Shown here piece by piece: positions 55,932-64,000 of a DNA stretch of 64,000 bases; position 1 is the first letter of the stretch, and each line of letters begins with the position of its first letter. Below the pieces are notes generated by a model. That model was not told the origin of the DNA. It saw only the letters and a list, made by a program, of their open reading frames with translations, and searched no databases. The position numbers were made by a program, and so were the translations under genes. Source of the DNA: Pelistega suis (GTDB taxonomy: Bacteria > Pseudomonadota > Gammaproteobacteria > Burkholderiales > Burkholderiaceae_B); assembly GCF_013133795.1 (NCBI RefSeq), contig NZ_JABGBN010000008.1:1-64000 (forward strand), read 5' to 3'.

Positions 55932-56729
55932 TTAACGGCTAAATTTAAATCCACTGACTGTTACCCCACCCATTGTATGGTCTTCATGGTAGTGAATGGT
56001 GACGGTGTCCTCACCAGCGGCACCAACCGCTACCATTAAGGGGATAAGATGGTCTTCATTGGTGTGTACAATACGTGCTGAAGGAGCTTGCTCCCAATGA
56101 ACTAATGCGTCTATGCGTTGCGCTTGAGGTTTATGTAATTGCTGTTGTAACCATTGGTCAAATTCCATCGATGGACGGTGACCTTGCGGATTAAATAGAC
56201 GCATATTATGAAAGCTCAAACCACTTGCGATGATGAGAATACCTTCATCGCGTAAAGGGGCAAGAGTTTCTCCCAAGCGGATATGGTAAAGTGGGTCAAA
56301 TGAACGCTCAATAGAGAGCTGGATAATGGGAATATCTGCTTTTGGAAAGGCAAGAGCGAGAGGAACAAATGCCCCATGATCAAATCCACGCTCATTATCT
56401 TCTGTGATAATAAATCCGGCTTTTGTGAGACGATGGCTTATTTCCCGAGCAAGTTTAGGGTTGCCGGGAGCAGGATATTGGATATGATAAGTATGCTCTG
56501 GAAAACCATAATAGTCATAGAGCATACTGGGTTGAGGGCTGCTCATAATGGCAAGTTGCCCTTTCGTTATCCAGTGTGCTGAAATCATTAAAATGGCTTT
56601 GGGGCGCTCTGGGAGTTCCAAAGGAATTTGCTCAATAGCGTGTCGGAGCGTTTTATAGTCGCTATTCCATTCGGGTATCCACGGCCAAGGACCGCCTCCG
56701 TGAGAAATAAAGTAAATAGGTTGTTTCAT
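55932..56729 (-). CDS. Class III extradiol dioxygenase, 4,5-DOPA dioxygenase-like (YgiD family)
   Basis: A 265-residue LigB-like protein with metal-binding histidines in YFISHGGGP and SAHWITKGQLA, then FDHGAFVPLALAFP, SGLSFHNMRLF and VNEDHLIPLMVA-type region (VHTNEDHLIPLMVAVGAAGE). The YgiD/DODA family opens catechol rings of DOPA-type substrates and is often zinc-loaded as isolated. The physiological substrate is unknown. Confidence 0.88.
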   Translation of the reverse strand: MKQPIYFISHGGGPWPWIPEWNSDYKTLRHAIEQIPLELPERPKAILMISAHWITKGQLAIMSSPQPSMLYDYYGFPEHTYHIQYPAPGNPKLAREISHRLTKAGFIITEDNERGFDHGAFVPLALAFPKADIPIIQLSIERSFDPLYHIRLGETLAPLRDEGILIIASGLSFHNMRLFNPQGHRPSMEFDQWLQQQLHKPQAQRIDALVHWEQAPSARIVHTNEDHLIPLMVAVGAAGEDTVTIHYHEDHTMGGVTVSGFKFSR

Positions 56730-56932
56730 AGAAATCCTTTCATGGGTCGTAAAAGACGAGAAGAGATGATCTATTGTAAGAGAGTGTTTTCTCTAGATAA
56801 AGGTTAGTTTAGGCGATGCTGTGTTTCCTAGTAGGAAAATATCTTGTACAAAGATAGCGAGGGTGGCATTGGTGTACGGAGGGAATTCGTATTAAAATGA
56901 GACTTTTAAATCACTTACTTACGGAAATTATT

Positions 56933-57598
56933 ATGTCTCAAAATAATCGTCTTGATTTTGTTCGCTTTGCTTTAGCACAAGGGGTATTGAAGTTTGGTGA
57001 ATTTAAAGTGAAATCAGGTCGATTAAGTCCTTATTTTTTTAATGCAGGGCTTTTTAATAGTGGTCGCTCCATTGGTGCGTTGGCTCAGTTTTATGCAAAT
57101 GCATTGGTTGAGTCAGGTGTACAGTTTGATATGTTGTTCGGACCTGCTTATAAAGGTATTTCATTGGCAGCGACAACGGCAGTTGCTTTGGGTAGTCATG
57201 CTGGCTTGGGTAAAGATGTGCCTTTTGCATTTAATCGTAAAGAGGCCAAAGATCATGGTGAAGGTGGTGTTTTAGTGGGTGCGCCATTACAAGGAAAGGT
57301 GGTAATTATTGATGATGTGATTACGGCAGGGACTTCAGTACGTGAATCAGTAGAGATTATTCGACAAGCAGGTGCTGAGCCAGCAGCGGTATTGATTGCT
57401 TTGGATCGTATGGAGCGTGCAGGTGCAGATGATGCATTATCCGTACATTCGGCAGTTCAGGAGGTTGAACAAAAATACGGTATGCCTGTCGTGAGCATTG
57501 CTTCTTTGAATGATATTATGCAGCTCTTAGAGCAAGATAGTGCTTTTGCAGAACACCAACCGCGTGTAGCGGCTTATCGTGCCAAATACGGCGTTTAG
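56933..57598 (+). CDS. pyrE: Orotate phosphoribosyltransferase PyrE
   Basis: A 221-residue enzyme of pyrimidine synthesis with the PRPP-binding motif [28 protein letters not shown] and [13 protein letters not shown]. The ATG at 56933 matches family N termini; an upstream ATG at 56897 is less likely. Its 3' end overlaps the convergent acyltransferase by 4 bp. Confidence 0.97.
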   Translation: MSQNNRLDFVRFALAQGVLKFGEFKVKSGRLSPYFFNAGLFNSGRSIGALAQFYANALVESGVQFDMLFGPAYKGISLAATTAVALGSHAGLGKDVPFAFNRKEAKDHGEGGVLVGAPLQGKVVIIDDVITAGTSVRESVEIIRQAGAEPAAVLIALDRMERAGADDALSVHSAVQEVEQKYGMPVVSIASLNDIMQLLEQDSAFAEHQPRVAAYRAKYGV

Positions 57599-58491
57599 TA
57601 AAAACCTGCCTCGCCTTCTGGGCGAGTTTTAAAGCGACGATGGACCCAGTAATATTGTGCTGGGTCTTTTCGTATCCACTCTTCTAATAAGCGATTAACA
57701 CGAGCGGTTGCTTCTTCAATACTGTCTTCACCGGGGAAATTTTCGAGAGCTGGTAGTTGCTCAATATGATAAATGCCTGTATCAATATCTAGGTAAGTCA
57801 CTATAGGAGTGACTTTAGCATTAAACATTTTGGCAATTTGTGCTGTACTCGGTAAGGTGGCCGCTTGGATATTAAAAAATGGAACAAAGATAGATTCATT
57901 GCGTCCAAAATCCATATCAGGTAGATAATAAAGCGGAATTCCTTTTTTGAGGAAACGCACTAGCCCTCGGAAGCCGTCCTTCCTGCTTAGCAGATGTATC
58001 TTATTGAATCGTCCACGCCCTTTACGAATAATATCATCCATACTTGGGTCACGTTGAGACTTGTACATCGTGCAAGCTTCTTTTAGTCGTATTGATAGTG
58101 CAGTTGCTGCGGTATCTAAACCAATGAAATGAGGTGCGAGGATGATAATCGATTCTTGCGTATCGAGTAATGTTTGAAGATTTTCAAATCCTTTTAATTG
58201 GGCAATTTCATGGATTTTTTGAGTAGAGCCATACCATAATACCCCACGATCAATAAAGGATTGAGTGGTAAGGCGGATATTGCGTTTTACCCATGTTTCA
58301 AGTTGTACATCATCTACTTCAGGAAAGCATAGGCGTAGGTTCGTCCGTACAATATGTGTACGACGCTTAGCTAGCTTTGGGAACAACCACGATAAACCTG
58401 CACCTAATCTTAGGCGGTTTTTATGTGATAGTTTGCCAATGCTTTTAAAAACAAACTCGATAAAACGGTATTTAAGGCTCTTTTCTATCAT
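57595..58491 (-). CDS. lpxL: Lipid A biosynthesis lauroyl-type acyltransferase (LpxL/HtrB family)
   Basis: A 298-residue inner-membrane acyltransferase that adds a secondary acyl chain to lipid A. The catalytic HxxxxD motif is APHFIGLD, followed by [18 protein letters not shown], and [19 protein letters not shown]. Linkage to metK is common in Burkholderiales. Which acyl position it uses cannot be read from sequence. Confidence 0.9.
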   Translation of the reverse strand: MIEKSLKYRFIEFVFKSIGKLSHKNRLRLGAGLSWLFPKLAKRRTHIVRTNLRLCFPEVDDVQLETWVKRNIRLTTQSFIDRGVLWYGSTQKIHEIAQLKGFENLQTLLDTQESIIILAPHFIGLDTAATALSIRLKEACTMYKSQRDPSMDDIIRKGRGRFNKIHLLSRKDGFRGLVRFLKKGIPLYYLPDMDFGRNESIFVPFFNIQAATLPSTAQIAKMFNAKVTPIVTYLDIDTGIYHIEQLPALENFPGEDSIEEATARVNRLLEEWIRKDPAQYYWVHRRFKTRPEGEAGFY

Positions 58492-58591
58492 GAAGGTATT
58501 GTAAAGGAAGATAAGGTTCTTATGTGTAGAAAGTGAGTGTCTTGGTTTTAAAAGCAGATAAAGAATAATCTTATGAAAATAATGGTTTTTT

Positions 58592-58605
58592 ACCTATTGA
58601 TAGGT
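58592..58605. promoter_or_regulatory. Palindrome between lpxL and metK
   Basis: ACCTAT-TG-ATAGGT in the divergent gap, followed by five T. It could be an operator or a small terminator for a short upstream transcript; no upstream plus-strand gene needs one. Confidence 0.25.
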
Positions 58606-58630
58606 TTTTGAATTAAAATAGCAAACTAAA

Positions 58631-58683
58631 TTCGCTGAGTTAAACCAGACAACTTGCGGGGCGAAACACAAAAGCCGCTAAAG
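58631..58683 (+). ncRNA. SAM-II-like pseudoknot riboswitch in the metK leader
   Basis: The leader can fold as a compact H-type pseudoknot. Stem 1 is TTCGCT (58631-58636) with GGCGAA (58660-58665). Stem 2 is CTTGCGG (58653-58659) with CCGC-TA-AAG (58675-58683). Loop 1 begins GAGTTAAACC and the 3' strand carries GCTAAA, both close to the conserved GAUUUAACC and GCUAAA elements of SAM-II. The class binds S-adenosylmethionine and turns genes off, which fits metK, the SAM synthetase. SAM-V is a related possibility. The match is by eye. Confidence 0.6.
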
Positions 58684-58728
58684 CGTCGCACTTATTTTAA
58701 AGTTGCTACGCGTTCCTTTTTTATTTTT
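58683..58728 (+). terminator. Possible attenuator terminator before metK
   Basis: An imperfect hairpin (58683-58693 with 58700-58711, one bulge and one mismatch) is followed by a T-rich run at 58717-58728. Its first base is shared with stem 2 of the proposed pseudoknot, so the two may be linked in gene control. Confidence 0.4.
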
Positions 58729-58744
58729 CAGGACGCACATTCTC

Positions 58745-59911
58745 ATGTCACAAAACGAATTTTTATTTACTTCTGAGTCAGTTTCTGAGGGGCACCCAGA
58801 TAAAGTTGCTGACCAAATTTCTGACTCCATTCTTGATGCTATTTTAGAACAAGACCCAAATGCTCGCGTTGCTGCAGAAACTTTATGTAATACAGGTTTG
58901 GTGGTGTTGGCGGGTGAAATCACGACAACAGCTAATGTGGATTATATTGATGTCGCACGTCAGACAATCAAACGTATTGGTTATGATAATACGGATTATG
59001 GTATTGATTACAAAGGTTGTGCCGTATTAGTGGCCTATGATAAGCAATCACCTGATATTGCTCAGGGCGTTGATCGCTCTCCAGAGGAAATCTTAAATCA
59101 AGGTGCGGGCGACCAAGGTCTTATGTTTGGTTATGCTTGTGATGAAACCCCAGATTTGATGCCTGCACCCATTTGGTATTCGCATCGATTAGTGCAACGT
59201 CAGAGTGAGTTACGTAAAAACGGTACATTGCCGTGGTTACGTCCAGATGCAAAATCACAAGTGACTTTCCGTTATGTTGACGGACGTCCTGTTGAAGTAG
59301 ATACAGTTGTGTTATCGACTCAGCATCATCCAGATGTATCACAAGCACAAATTAAAGAAGCGGTTATTGAGGAAATTATTAAACCAAGTTTCCCAGAGGG
59401 ATTGATTACGCCTAATACAAAGTTCTTTATTAATCCAACGGGGATTTTTGTGATTGGTGGTCCTCAGGGTGATTGTGGTCTTACGGGTCGTAAGATTATT
59501 GTAGATACTTATGGCGGTGCTTGCCCTCACGGTGGTGGAGCTTTCTCAGGTAAAGATCCTTCCAAAGTGGATCGTTCAGCCGCATACGCTGCTCGCTATG
59601 TTGCGAAAAATATTGTTGCAGCAGGTTTAGCTCGTCAATGTCAAATTCAAGTGAGTTACGCTATCGGTGTAGCAGAGCCAATTAATATCACCGTGTATAC
59701 TGAGGGTACAGGTGTGATTCCTGATGCTGAGTTAGCAAAATTGGTGCGCGAGCATTTTGATTTACGTCCACGCGGTATCGTACAAATGCTTGATTTATTG
59801 CGTCCTATTTATAGTAAGTCTGCGGCATATGGACACTTTGGTCGTTCAGAACCTGAGTTTACTTGGGAAGCGACTGATAAAGCCGCTGCACTAAAAGCAG
59901 CTGCAAAATAA
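58745..59911 (+). CDS. metK: S-adenosylmethionine synthetase MetK
   Basis: A 388-residue enzyme making SAM from ATP and methionine. Conserved motifs are [54 protein letters not shown] and the C-terminal [13 protein letters not shown]. The start at 58745 gives the standard N terminus; the upstream TTG at 58703 lies in the proposed attenuator. The ribosome site AGGA at 58730 is a little distant (11 nt). Confidence 0.98.
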   Translation: MSQNEFLFTSESVSEGHPDKVADQISDSILDAILEQDPNARVAAETLCNTGLVVLAGEITTTANVDYIDVARQTIKRIGYDNTDYGIDYKGCAVLVAYDKQSPDIAQGVDRSPEEILNQGAGDQGLMFGYACDETPDLMPAPIWYSHRLVQRQSELRKNGTLPWLRPDAKSQVTFRYVDGRPVEVDTVVLSTQHHPDVSQAQIKEAVIEEIIKPSFPEGLITPNTKFFINPTGIFVIGGPQGDCGLTGRKIIVDTYGGACPHGGGAFSGKDPSKVDRSAAYAARYVAKNIVAAGLARQCQIQVSYAIGVAEPINITVYTEGTGVIPDAELAKLVREHFDLRPRGIVQMLDLLRPIYSKSAAYGHFGRSEPEFTWEATDKAAALKAAAK

Positions 59912-59921
59912 AGAGTAATTT

Positions 59922-59994
59922 TACGCTGAGGAGCGCTGCACCAGAGATTCTCTGCTAGGCTCAGGGTAAAAGGAATGAAATAACGGCGCTCATC
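59922..59994 (+). ncRNA. S-adenosylhomocysteine (SAH) riboswitch
   Basis: The leader of ahcY holds the SAH aptamer core: CTGAGGAGCGCTGCA (59926-59940), GCTAGGCTCAG (59954-59964) and AACGGCGCTCAT (59982-59993). CTGAG pairs with CTCAG, extended by TAC/GTA. GAGCGC (59931-59936) pairs with GCGCTC (59986-59991). This matches the known consensus of GAGGAGCGCUGC, AGGCUC and AACGGCGCUC. The class activates ahcY when SAH accumulates. It is well known in beta- and gammaproteobacteria. Confidence 0.93.
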
Positions 59995-60035
59995 TTATCT
60001 GCCTAATTGTGCATATAGAGATGAGCGTCTTTTTT
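59987..60035 (+). terminator. Terminator forming the expression platform of the SAH riboswitch
   Basis: CGCTCATCT (59987-59995) pairs with AGATGAGCG (60019-60027), followed by a T-run (60028-60035). The left arm overlaps the GCGCTC strand that the aptamer needs. SAH-bound RNA should therefore prevent the terminator, giving an on-switch for ahcY. Confidence 0.85.
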
Positions 60036-60101
60036 ATGCAGAATTTATCGATAAACATTGGGCAATAAGCCTTATTTTTAAGATGAAAAGGATGAAATAA
60101 T

Positions 60102-61499
60102 ATGAGTACAGTAGATTACAAAATTGCCGATATTGGTTTAGCAGATTGGGGTCGTAAAGAGCTTTCGATTGCTGAAACCGAAATGCCAGGGTTAATGGCG
60201 ACACGTGAGGAGTTTGCCGCATCACAACCACTTAAAGGTGCGCGTATTGCTGGTAGCCTACATATGACGATTCAAACAGGTGTACTGATTGAAACGTTAG
60301 TCGCCTTAGGCGCAGAAGTACGTTGGGCATCATGCAATATTTTCTCAACACAAGATCATGCAGCAGCAGCAATTGCGGCACGTGGTATCCCTGTGTTTGC
60401 TGTTAAAGGTGAGACACTCGAAGAATACTGGCAATATACTCATAAGATTTTTGAATGGCCGGGTGAGCAAGCCAATATGATTCTAGATGACGGCGGTGAT
60501 GCGACCACCTTATTACATTTAGGCTCAAAGGCAGAGAAAGATATTTCGGTGTTGGATAATCCACAGAGCGAAGAAGAGCGTATTTTGTTTGCAGCTATTC
60601 GTGCGAAATTAGCAGAAGATGCAACATGGTATTCAACACGTTTAGCACAGATTAAAGGTGTGACCGAGGAAACGACCACAGGTGTTCATCGCCTTTACCA
60701 AATGGCTCAAAAGGGTGAGTTGCGTATTCCAGCGATTAATGTCAATGATTCTGTGACGAAGTCAAAATTTGATAACTTGTACGGTTGTCGTGAATCATTA
60801 GTGGACGGTATTAAACGCGCGACCGATGTGATGGTGGCTGGTAAGGTGGCTGTGGTTGTCGGTTTTGGTGATGTGGGTAAAGGTTGTGCTCAAGCATTAG
60901 CCGCATTACGTGCTCAGGTGTGGGTATGTGAAATTGACCCAATTTGTGCGTTACAAGCCTCTATGGAAGGCTATAAAGTCGTCACAATGGAAGAGGCGGC
61001 GGATAAAGCCGATATTTTTGTCACAGCAACAGGCAACTACAACGTGATTACTCGTGCACATATGGAAAAAATGAAAAATGAAGCCATCGTGTGTAATATT
61101 GGTCACTTTGATAATGAAATCGAAGTTTCTGCTTTAGAGGATTTGCAGTGGGAAGAGATTAAACCACAAGTGGATCATGTCATTTTCCCTGATGGTAAGC
61201 GTATTATTCTCTTAGCTAAAGGTCGTTTAGTCAATCTTGGTTGTGCGACAGGACACCCATCTTTTGTGATGTCAGCATCATTTACTAATCAAACCATTGC
61301 TCAGATTGAGTTATTTACGCGTGGTGAACATTATGAATCAGGTAAAGTGTATGTTTTACCAAAACATTTAGATGAGAAAGTCGCGCGTTTACACTTGAAA
61401 AAACTTGGTGTGAATTTATCGAAACTTTCACAAAAACAAGCTGACTATATCGGCGTTTCTGTGGATGGTCCTTATAAACCAGATCACTACCGTTACTAA
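60102..61499 (+). CDS. ahcY: Adenosylhomocysteinase AhcY
   Basis: A 465-residue NAD-dependent enzyme hydrolysing SAH to adenosine and homocysteine. Motifs are [23 protein letters not shown] (in parts), the NAD-binding [16 protein letters not shown], and the terminal [11 protein letters not shown]. The family's insert near residues 150-190 is present, as in other proteobacteria. It is controlled by the SAH riboswitch upstream and followed by metF after 1 nt. Confidence 0.98.
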   Translation: MSTVDYKIADIGLADWGRKELSIAETEMPGLMATREEFAASQPLKGARIAGSLHMTIQTGVLIETLVALGAEVRWASCNIFSTQDHAAAAIAARGIPVFAVKGETLEEYWQYTHKIFEWPGEQANMILDDGGDATTLLHLGSKAEKDISVLDNPQSEEERILFAAIRAKLAEDATWYSTRLAQIKGVTEETTTGVHRLYQMAQKGELRIPAINVNDSVTKSKFDNLYGCRESLVDGIKRATDVMVAGKVAVVVGFGDVGKGCAQALAALRAQVWVCEIDPICALQASMEGYKVVTMEEAADKADIFVTATGNYNVITRAHMEKMKNEAIVCNIGHFDNEIEVSALEDLQWEEIKPQVDHVIFPDGKRIILLAKGRLVNLGCATGHPSFVMSASFTNQTIAQIELFTRGEHYESGKVYVLPKHLDEKVARLHLKKLGVNLSKLSQKQADYIGVSVDGPYKPDHYRY

Positions 61500-61500
61500 G

Positions 61501-62337
61501 ATGAGTCGTCAGAATTTTTTTAGCCTAGAGTTCTTTCCGCCTCGTGATGAGGCGGCGAGAGAACGATTGCAACAAACTACACAGGAGCTTTTGGCTGTCG
61601 AGCCTGATTACTTTAGTGTAACGTTTGGTGCGGGTGGTTCAACACAGGACGGTACGATAGAAACCGTCCGTATGTTAAAAGCACAAGGGCTTGAGGCAGT
61701 TCCACATTTATCGTGTATTGGTAATAAACCCGAACAGATTCTAGCGATTGTAGAGCAGTTCAAGCAGATGGGTGTTAAAAAAATCGTCACGCTACGTGGT
61801 GATTTGCCTTCAGGTATGGGCTTGATGGACAATAGCTTGCGCTATGCGAGTGATTTAGTTGCACTGATTCGTCAGCATTATGACGATTACTTCCATCTTG
61901 AAGTCGCCGCTTATCCAGAAATGCATCCGCAAGCGCAGTCGCCAAGCGATGATTTGGCACATTTCATTACTAAGGTTAAGGCGGGTGCGAATAGTGCTAT
62001 CACCCAGTATTTCTATAATGCTGATGCTTATTTTGATTTTGTAGAGCGGTTACAAGCTAAAGGTGTTGATATCCCTGTTGTTGCGGGTATTATGCCGATT
62101 ACAAACTTCTCACAGTTAAGCCGTTTTTCACAAATGTGCGGCGCAGAAATCCCACGTTGGATTCGTTTGCGTTTAGCCGAGTTTGGTGATGATCGTGCTT
62201 CTATTAAAGCATTTGGTACGGAAGTGGTGACAGAGCTGTGTCAGAAATTAATAGATCATGGTGTTCCGGGTATTCATTTTTATACCTTGAATCAATCAGC
62301 AGCGACATTAGCGATTTGGCGTAATTTGACGATATAG
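61501..62337 (+). CDS. metF: Methylenetetrahydrofolate reductase MetF
   Basis: A 278-residue FAD enzyme that makes 5-methyl-THF for methionine regeneration. Motifs are SLEFFPPRDEAARERL, VTFGAGGSTQDGTIE, PHLSCIG, TLRGDLP and GIHFYTLNQSAATL. Co-transcription with ahcY means it is also placed under SAH control. The ATG at 61501 follows the ahcY stop; a TTG start inside ahcY was rejected. Confidence 0.97.
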   Translation: MSRQNFFSLEFFPPRDEAARERLQQTTQELLAVEPDYFSVTFGAGGSTQDGTIETVRMLKAQGLEAVPHLSCIGNKPEQILAIVEQFKQMGVKKIVTLRGDLPSGMGLMDNSLRYASDLVALIRQHYDDYFHLEVAAYPEMHPQAQSPSDDLAHFITKVKAGANSAITQYFYNADAYFDFVERLQAKGVDIPVVAGIMPITNFSQLSRFSQMCGAEIPRWIRLRLAEFGDDRASIKAFGTEVVTELCQKLIDHGVPGIHFYTLNQSAATLAIWRNLTI

Positions 62338-62382
62338 CTTGAGCGTATGTTTCTCGCATAATAGTATTTAGTGAGTGCTGTC

Positions 62383-62427
62383 AATAAGGCAAGAATATCC
62401 TATGATATTTTTGTCTTATTGTTTTTT
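62383..62427 (+). terminator. Terminator after metF
   Basis: A 17-bp stem with two G-U pairs (62383-62399 with 62404-62420), a 4-nt loop and six T (62422-62427). It separates the SAM-cycle block from the HTH gene. Confidence 0.85.
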
Positions 62428-62474
62428 AACTTGTTGATTTGTTAGAGTATTGTCTAAAAAGAGAGGGCAGTAAT

Positions 62475-62681
62475 ATGCAAATAAAACAAGTGCTTTGTGA
62501 TTTAACTCCTCGCGAAATACAAGTGATGTGGCTTATCTCCCGAGGATTCCCTAATAAGATTTGTGCCATGAAATTAGGTTGTTCGATTCGAACAATAGAA
62601 GCTCATCGTGCCAGTATCTTTAAAAAACTTCATGTTAAAAATGCGGTTGAGCTAGTGGCTATGCTGGCGCGCTACAGGTAA
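62475..62681 (+). CDS. Stand-alone LuxR/FixJ-type HTH protein
   Basis: A 68-residue protein made almost entirely of a GerE/LuxR-type DNA-binding domain: LTPREIQVMWLISRGFPNKIC, IRTIEAHRASIFKKLHVKNAVELV. No receiver or ligand domain is attached. The start at 62475 follows GAGAGGG. It could be a true small regulator (as with GerE), or the remains of a two-component regulator. It sits 4 nt upstream of the prepilin peptidase-like gene, so the two are probably one operon. Confidence 0.75.
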   Translation: MQIKQVLCDLTPREIQVMWLISRGFPNKICAMKLGCSIRTIEAHRASIFKKLHVKNAVELVAMLARYR

Positions 62682-62685
62682 TCGC

Positions 62686-63324
62686 ATGATGATACAGATA
62701 TTTATCGACGGCATATTAATTGTTGTTTTTACCTATCTTTTATGTTGGTATCGTTTCTTTATTTATCATTGCTATTGCCAGTTTCCTCGACACGTTTATT
62801 TTTATCAGCATAAGACCTACCAAAGAAGCTCTTCTTATCGCAGCCTATTGTTCTGGGCAATACTTTATATGCTTATTTGGAGCTATGCTTTGCCATTGAC
62901 GATTACAGTGCCGTTGGGTGTGCTATTCGGGCTATATAGCTTTTTTGTATTGGTATCGAGTCTAGATTTTAAGTTGCGACTACTTCCCTTGCGCTTGTTA
63001 TGTGGTCTAGCATTATTCATTGTGACTTATCGTTATGCGTTCAATCAGACGATATTCTGGGAGAGTCAAATACAAATGGGGTTGATGAGCGGTTTACTAT
63101 GGTATATCACTCGCCAAGGTATAGGTCTTGCGGATATTTATTTACTGCTTATTTTGAGCTTCTTATTTCCCATGGATAGGTGGTTATGGCTAATGCTTCT
63201 TGCTACATTGATGGGATTGTCCTATGTGCTTATGTTAAGATTAACGCAGATGAGTAGCGTTCAGTCCATTGCTTTTGCGCCTTGGATTTGTTTGTCTGCT
63301 TGGTTAATATTATTGCTTACATAG
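62686..63324 (+). CDS. Divergent prepilin peptidase-like membrane protein (A24/PilD-like)
   Basis: A 212-residue protein with about six hydrophobic segments. LDFKLRLLP near residue 93 and GIGLADIYLLL near residue 146 resemble the two aspartate motifs of type IV prepilin peptidases (D-x5-LLP and GxGxxD). The N-terminal methylase region with its zinc CxxC pairs is missing or decayed (only CYC is seen near residue 30). The place before coaE is the usual pilD location in betaproteobacteria, which supports the call. The C-terminal half is weakly conserved, so activity is uncertain. Confidence 0.65.
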   Translation: MMIQIFIDGILIVVFTYLLCWYRFFIYHCYCQFPRHVYFYQHKTYQRSSSYRSLLFWAILYMLIWSYALPLTITVPLGVLFGLYSFFVLVSSLDFKLRLLPLRLLCGLALFIVTYRYAFNQTIFWESQIQMGLMSGLLWYITRQGIGLADIYLLLILSFLFPMDRWLWLMLLATLMGLSYVLMLRLTQMSSVQSIAFAPWICLSAWLILLLT

Positions 63325-63331
63325 GCATTAA

Positions 63332-63955
63332 ATGGAATATCAACGCGTATTTATTGGGTTAACGGGTGGTATTGGCTCTGGAAAATCAACGGTTTCAAAA
63401 ATGTTAGCCGATAAAGGCATTGCGATTGTGGATGCAGATAAAATTTCTAGAGAGCTAACACATGCGAATGGTTTAGCTATTCCTGCTATTCGAGAGGTTT
63501 TTGGCGATGAGGTGATTACCGAGGATAATGCTTTAAATCGTGCGGTGATGAGAGGGATTGTCTTTTCTCGTCCTGAAGCCAAAAAGACATTGGAGGGGAT
63601 TATGCACCCCTTGATTCGTGAGCAGATGATTGAGCAGGCCTTGTCAGCTCAAGAAAGTCCTTATATTGTTTTTGATATTCCACTATTGATTGAGTCAGTT
63701 GATCGTTATCGTTCATGGTTAACGCGCATTTGTGTGGTGGACTGTGAGGAGGAGACGCAAATTGCACGTGTCCAAGCACGCAATGGCTTGAGTCGAGAAG
63801 AGGTGTTACATATTTTGCGAAATCAAGCGACAAGAGAAGAGCGAAAACGTTATGCTGATGATATGATTAACAATGGAAATATGATAAATTTAAGTATGTT
63901 AGCCGAACAAGTTAATCATTTACATCACCAATGGTTAGCATTACATACTGCCTAA
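63332..63955 (+). CDS. coaE: Dephospho-CoA kinase CoaE
   Basis: A 207-residue kinase for the last step of coenzyme A synthesis. It shows the P-loop IGLTGGIGSGKSTVSKML, VDADKISRELT, FDIPLLIES and a LID-like region RVQARNGLSREEVLHILRNQ. It starts 7 nt after the prepilin peptidase-like gene, in the conserved pilD-coaE order. No gene is seen in the last 45 nt of the window. Confidence 0.97.
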   Translation: MEYQRVFIGLTGGIGSGKSTVSKMLADKGIAIVDADKISRELTHANGLAIPAIREVFGDEVITEDNALNRAVMRGIVFSRPEAKKTLEGIMHPLIREQMIEQALSAQESPYIVFDIPLLIESVDRYRSWLTRICVVDCEEETQIARVQARNGLSREEVLHILRNQATREERKRYADDMINNGNMINLSMLAEQVNHLHHQWLALHTA

Positions 63956-64000
63956 GAGACGACATTGATTTTATACGAACATCCCTTTAATGAAAGGACG

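Noticed and set aside
58703-58744. Extended MetK N terminus from a TTG codon
   Set aside because: MetK proteins begin just before [13 protein letters not shown], and the extension lies in a T-rich, attenuator-like leader.

Overview
The window is a gene-dense, fairly AT-rich chromosomal segment that looks like a betaproteobacterium of the order Burkholderiales, most likely a low-GC member of Alcaligenaceae (Pelistega/Oligella-like; an inference from gene order and protein style, not a database match). The evidence is the gene order bolA-murA-hisGDBHAFIE-tatABC, petABC-sspA-sspB, metX-metW-ampG and lpxL/metK/ahcY/metF, plus short-form HisG and SAH- and SAM-type riboswitch leaders. No prophage, insertion sequence, CRISPR array or rRNA operon was seen.

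Layout. 1-5.8 kb: the end of a meta-cleavage pathway for 3-hydroxyanthranilate (nbaI end, nbaG, nbaF, nbaC, nbaD), followed by a three-gene TRAP transporter and a strong terminator. 5.9-6.2 kb: remains of a small exported protein gene. 6.3-10.1 kb: putA on the minus strand. 10.3-14.0 kb: the Mla phospholipid-transport operon (mlaF-E-D-A-C) without mlaB. 14.1-15.8 kb: a tryptophanase gene very like the enterobacterial enzyme, with an upstream 19-residue TnaC-like leader peptide. 15.9-26.0 kb: an ABC-2 exporter, bolA, murA, the histidine operon and tatABC. 26-32.8 kb: a DegS-type protease, a Nif3-like protein, mscL, the cytochrome bc1 complex, sspA and sspB. 32.8-34.2 kb: tRNA-Thr, a gene-poor stretch and an unusual regulator. 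34.3-43.1 kb: hemE, an intergenic region with DnaA boxes, priA, rep, a FAH-family hydrolase, psd and trhP. 43.2-49.3 kb: a MerR/CDF metal module, sotB, nnrD, tRNA-Arg, a dihaem cytochrome c and gshA. 49.4-58.5 kb: metX, metW, ampG, a CoA-transferase, xthA, a DMT transporter, a DOPA-dioxygenase-like enzyme, pyrE and lpxL. 58.6-62.4 kb: a SAM-cycle block (metK, ahcY, metF), with a probable SAM-II-like pseudoknot before metK and an SAH riboswitch before ahcY. 62.4-64 kb: a lone LuxR-type HTH protein, a divergent prepilin peptidase and coaE.

How the parts fit. The nba block converts 3-hydroxyanthranilate, a tryptophan/kynurenine breakdown product, toward pyruvate and acetyl units, and its TRAP transporter probably imports a related carboxylate. 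TnaA cleaves tryptophan to indole, pyruvate and ammonia and appears to be controlled by tryptophan-sensing attenuation. Proline (putA) and carboxylates are further carbon sources, so the organism looks like an amino-acid and organic-acid user with a bc1-based respiratory chain.

The most rewarding observations are the TnaC-like leader with its second small ORF, the two RNA switches that bracket metK and ahcY, the DnaA-box cluster between hemE and priA, and two orphan regulators (33381-34193 and 62475-62681).
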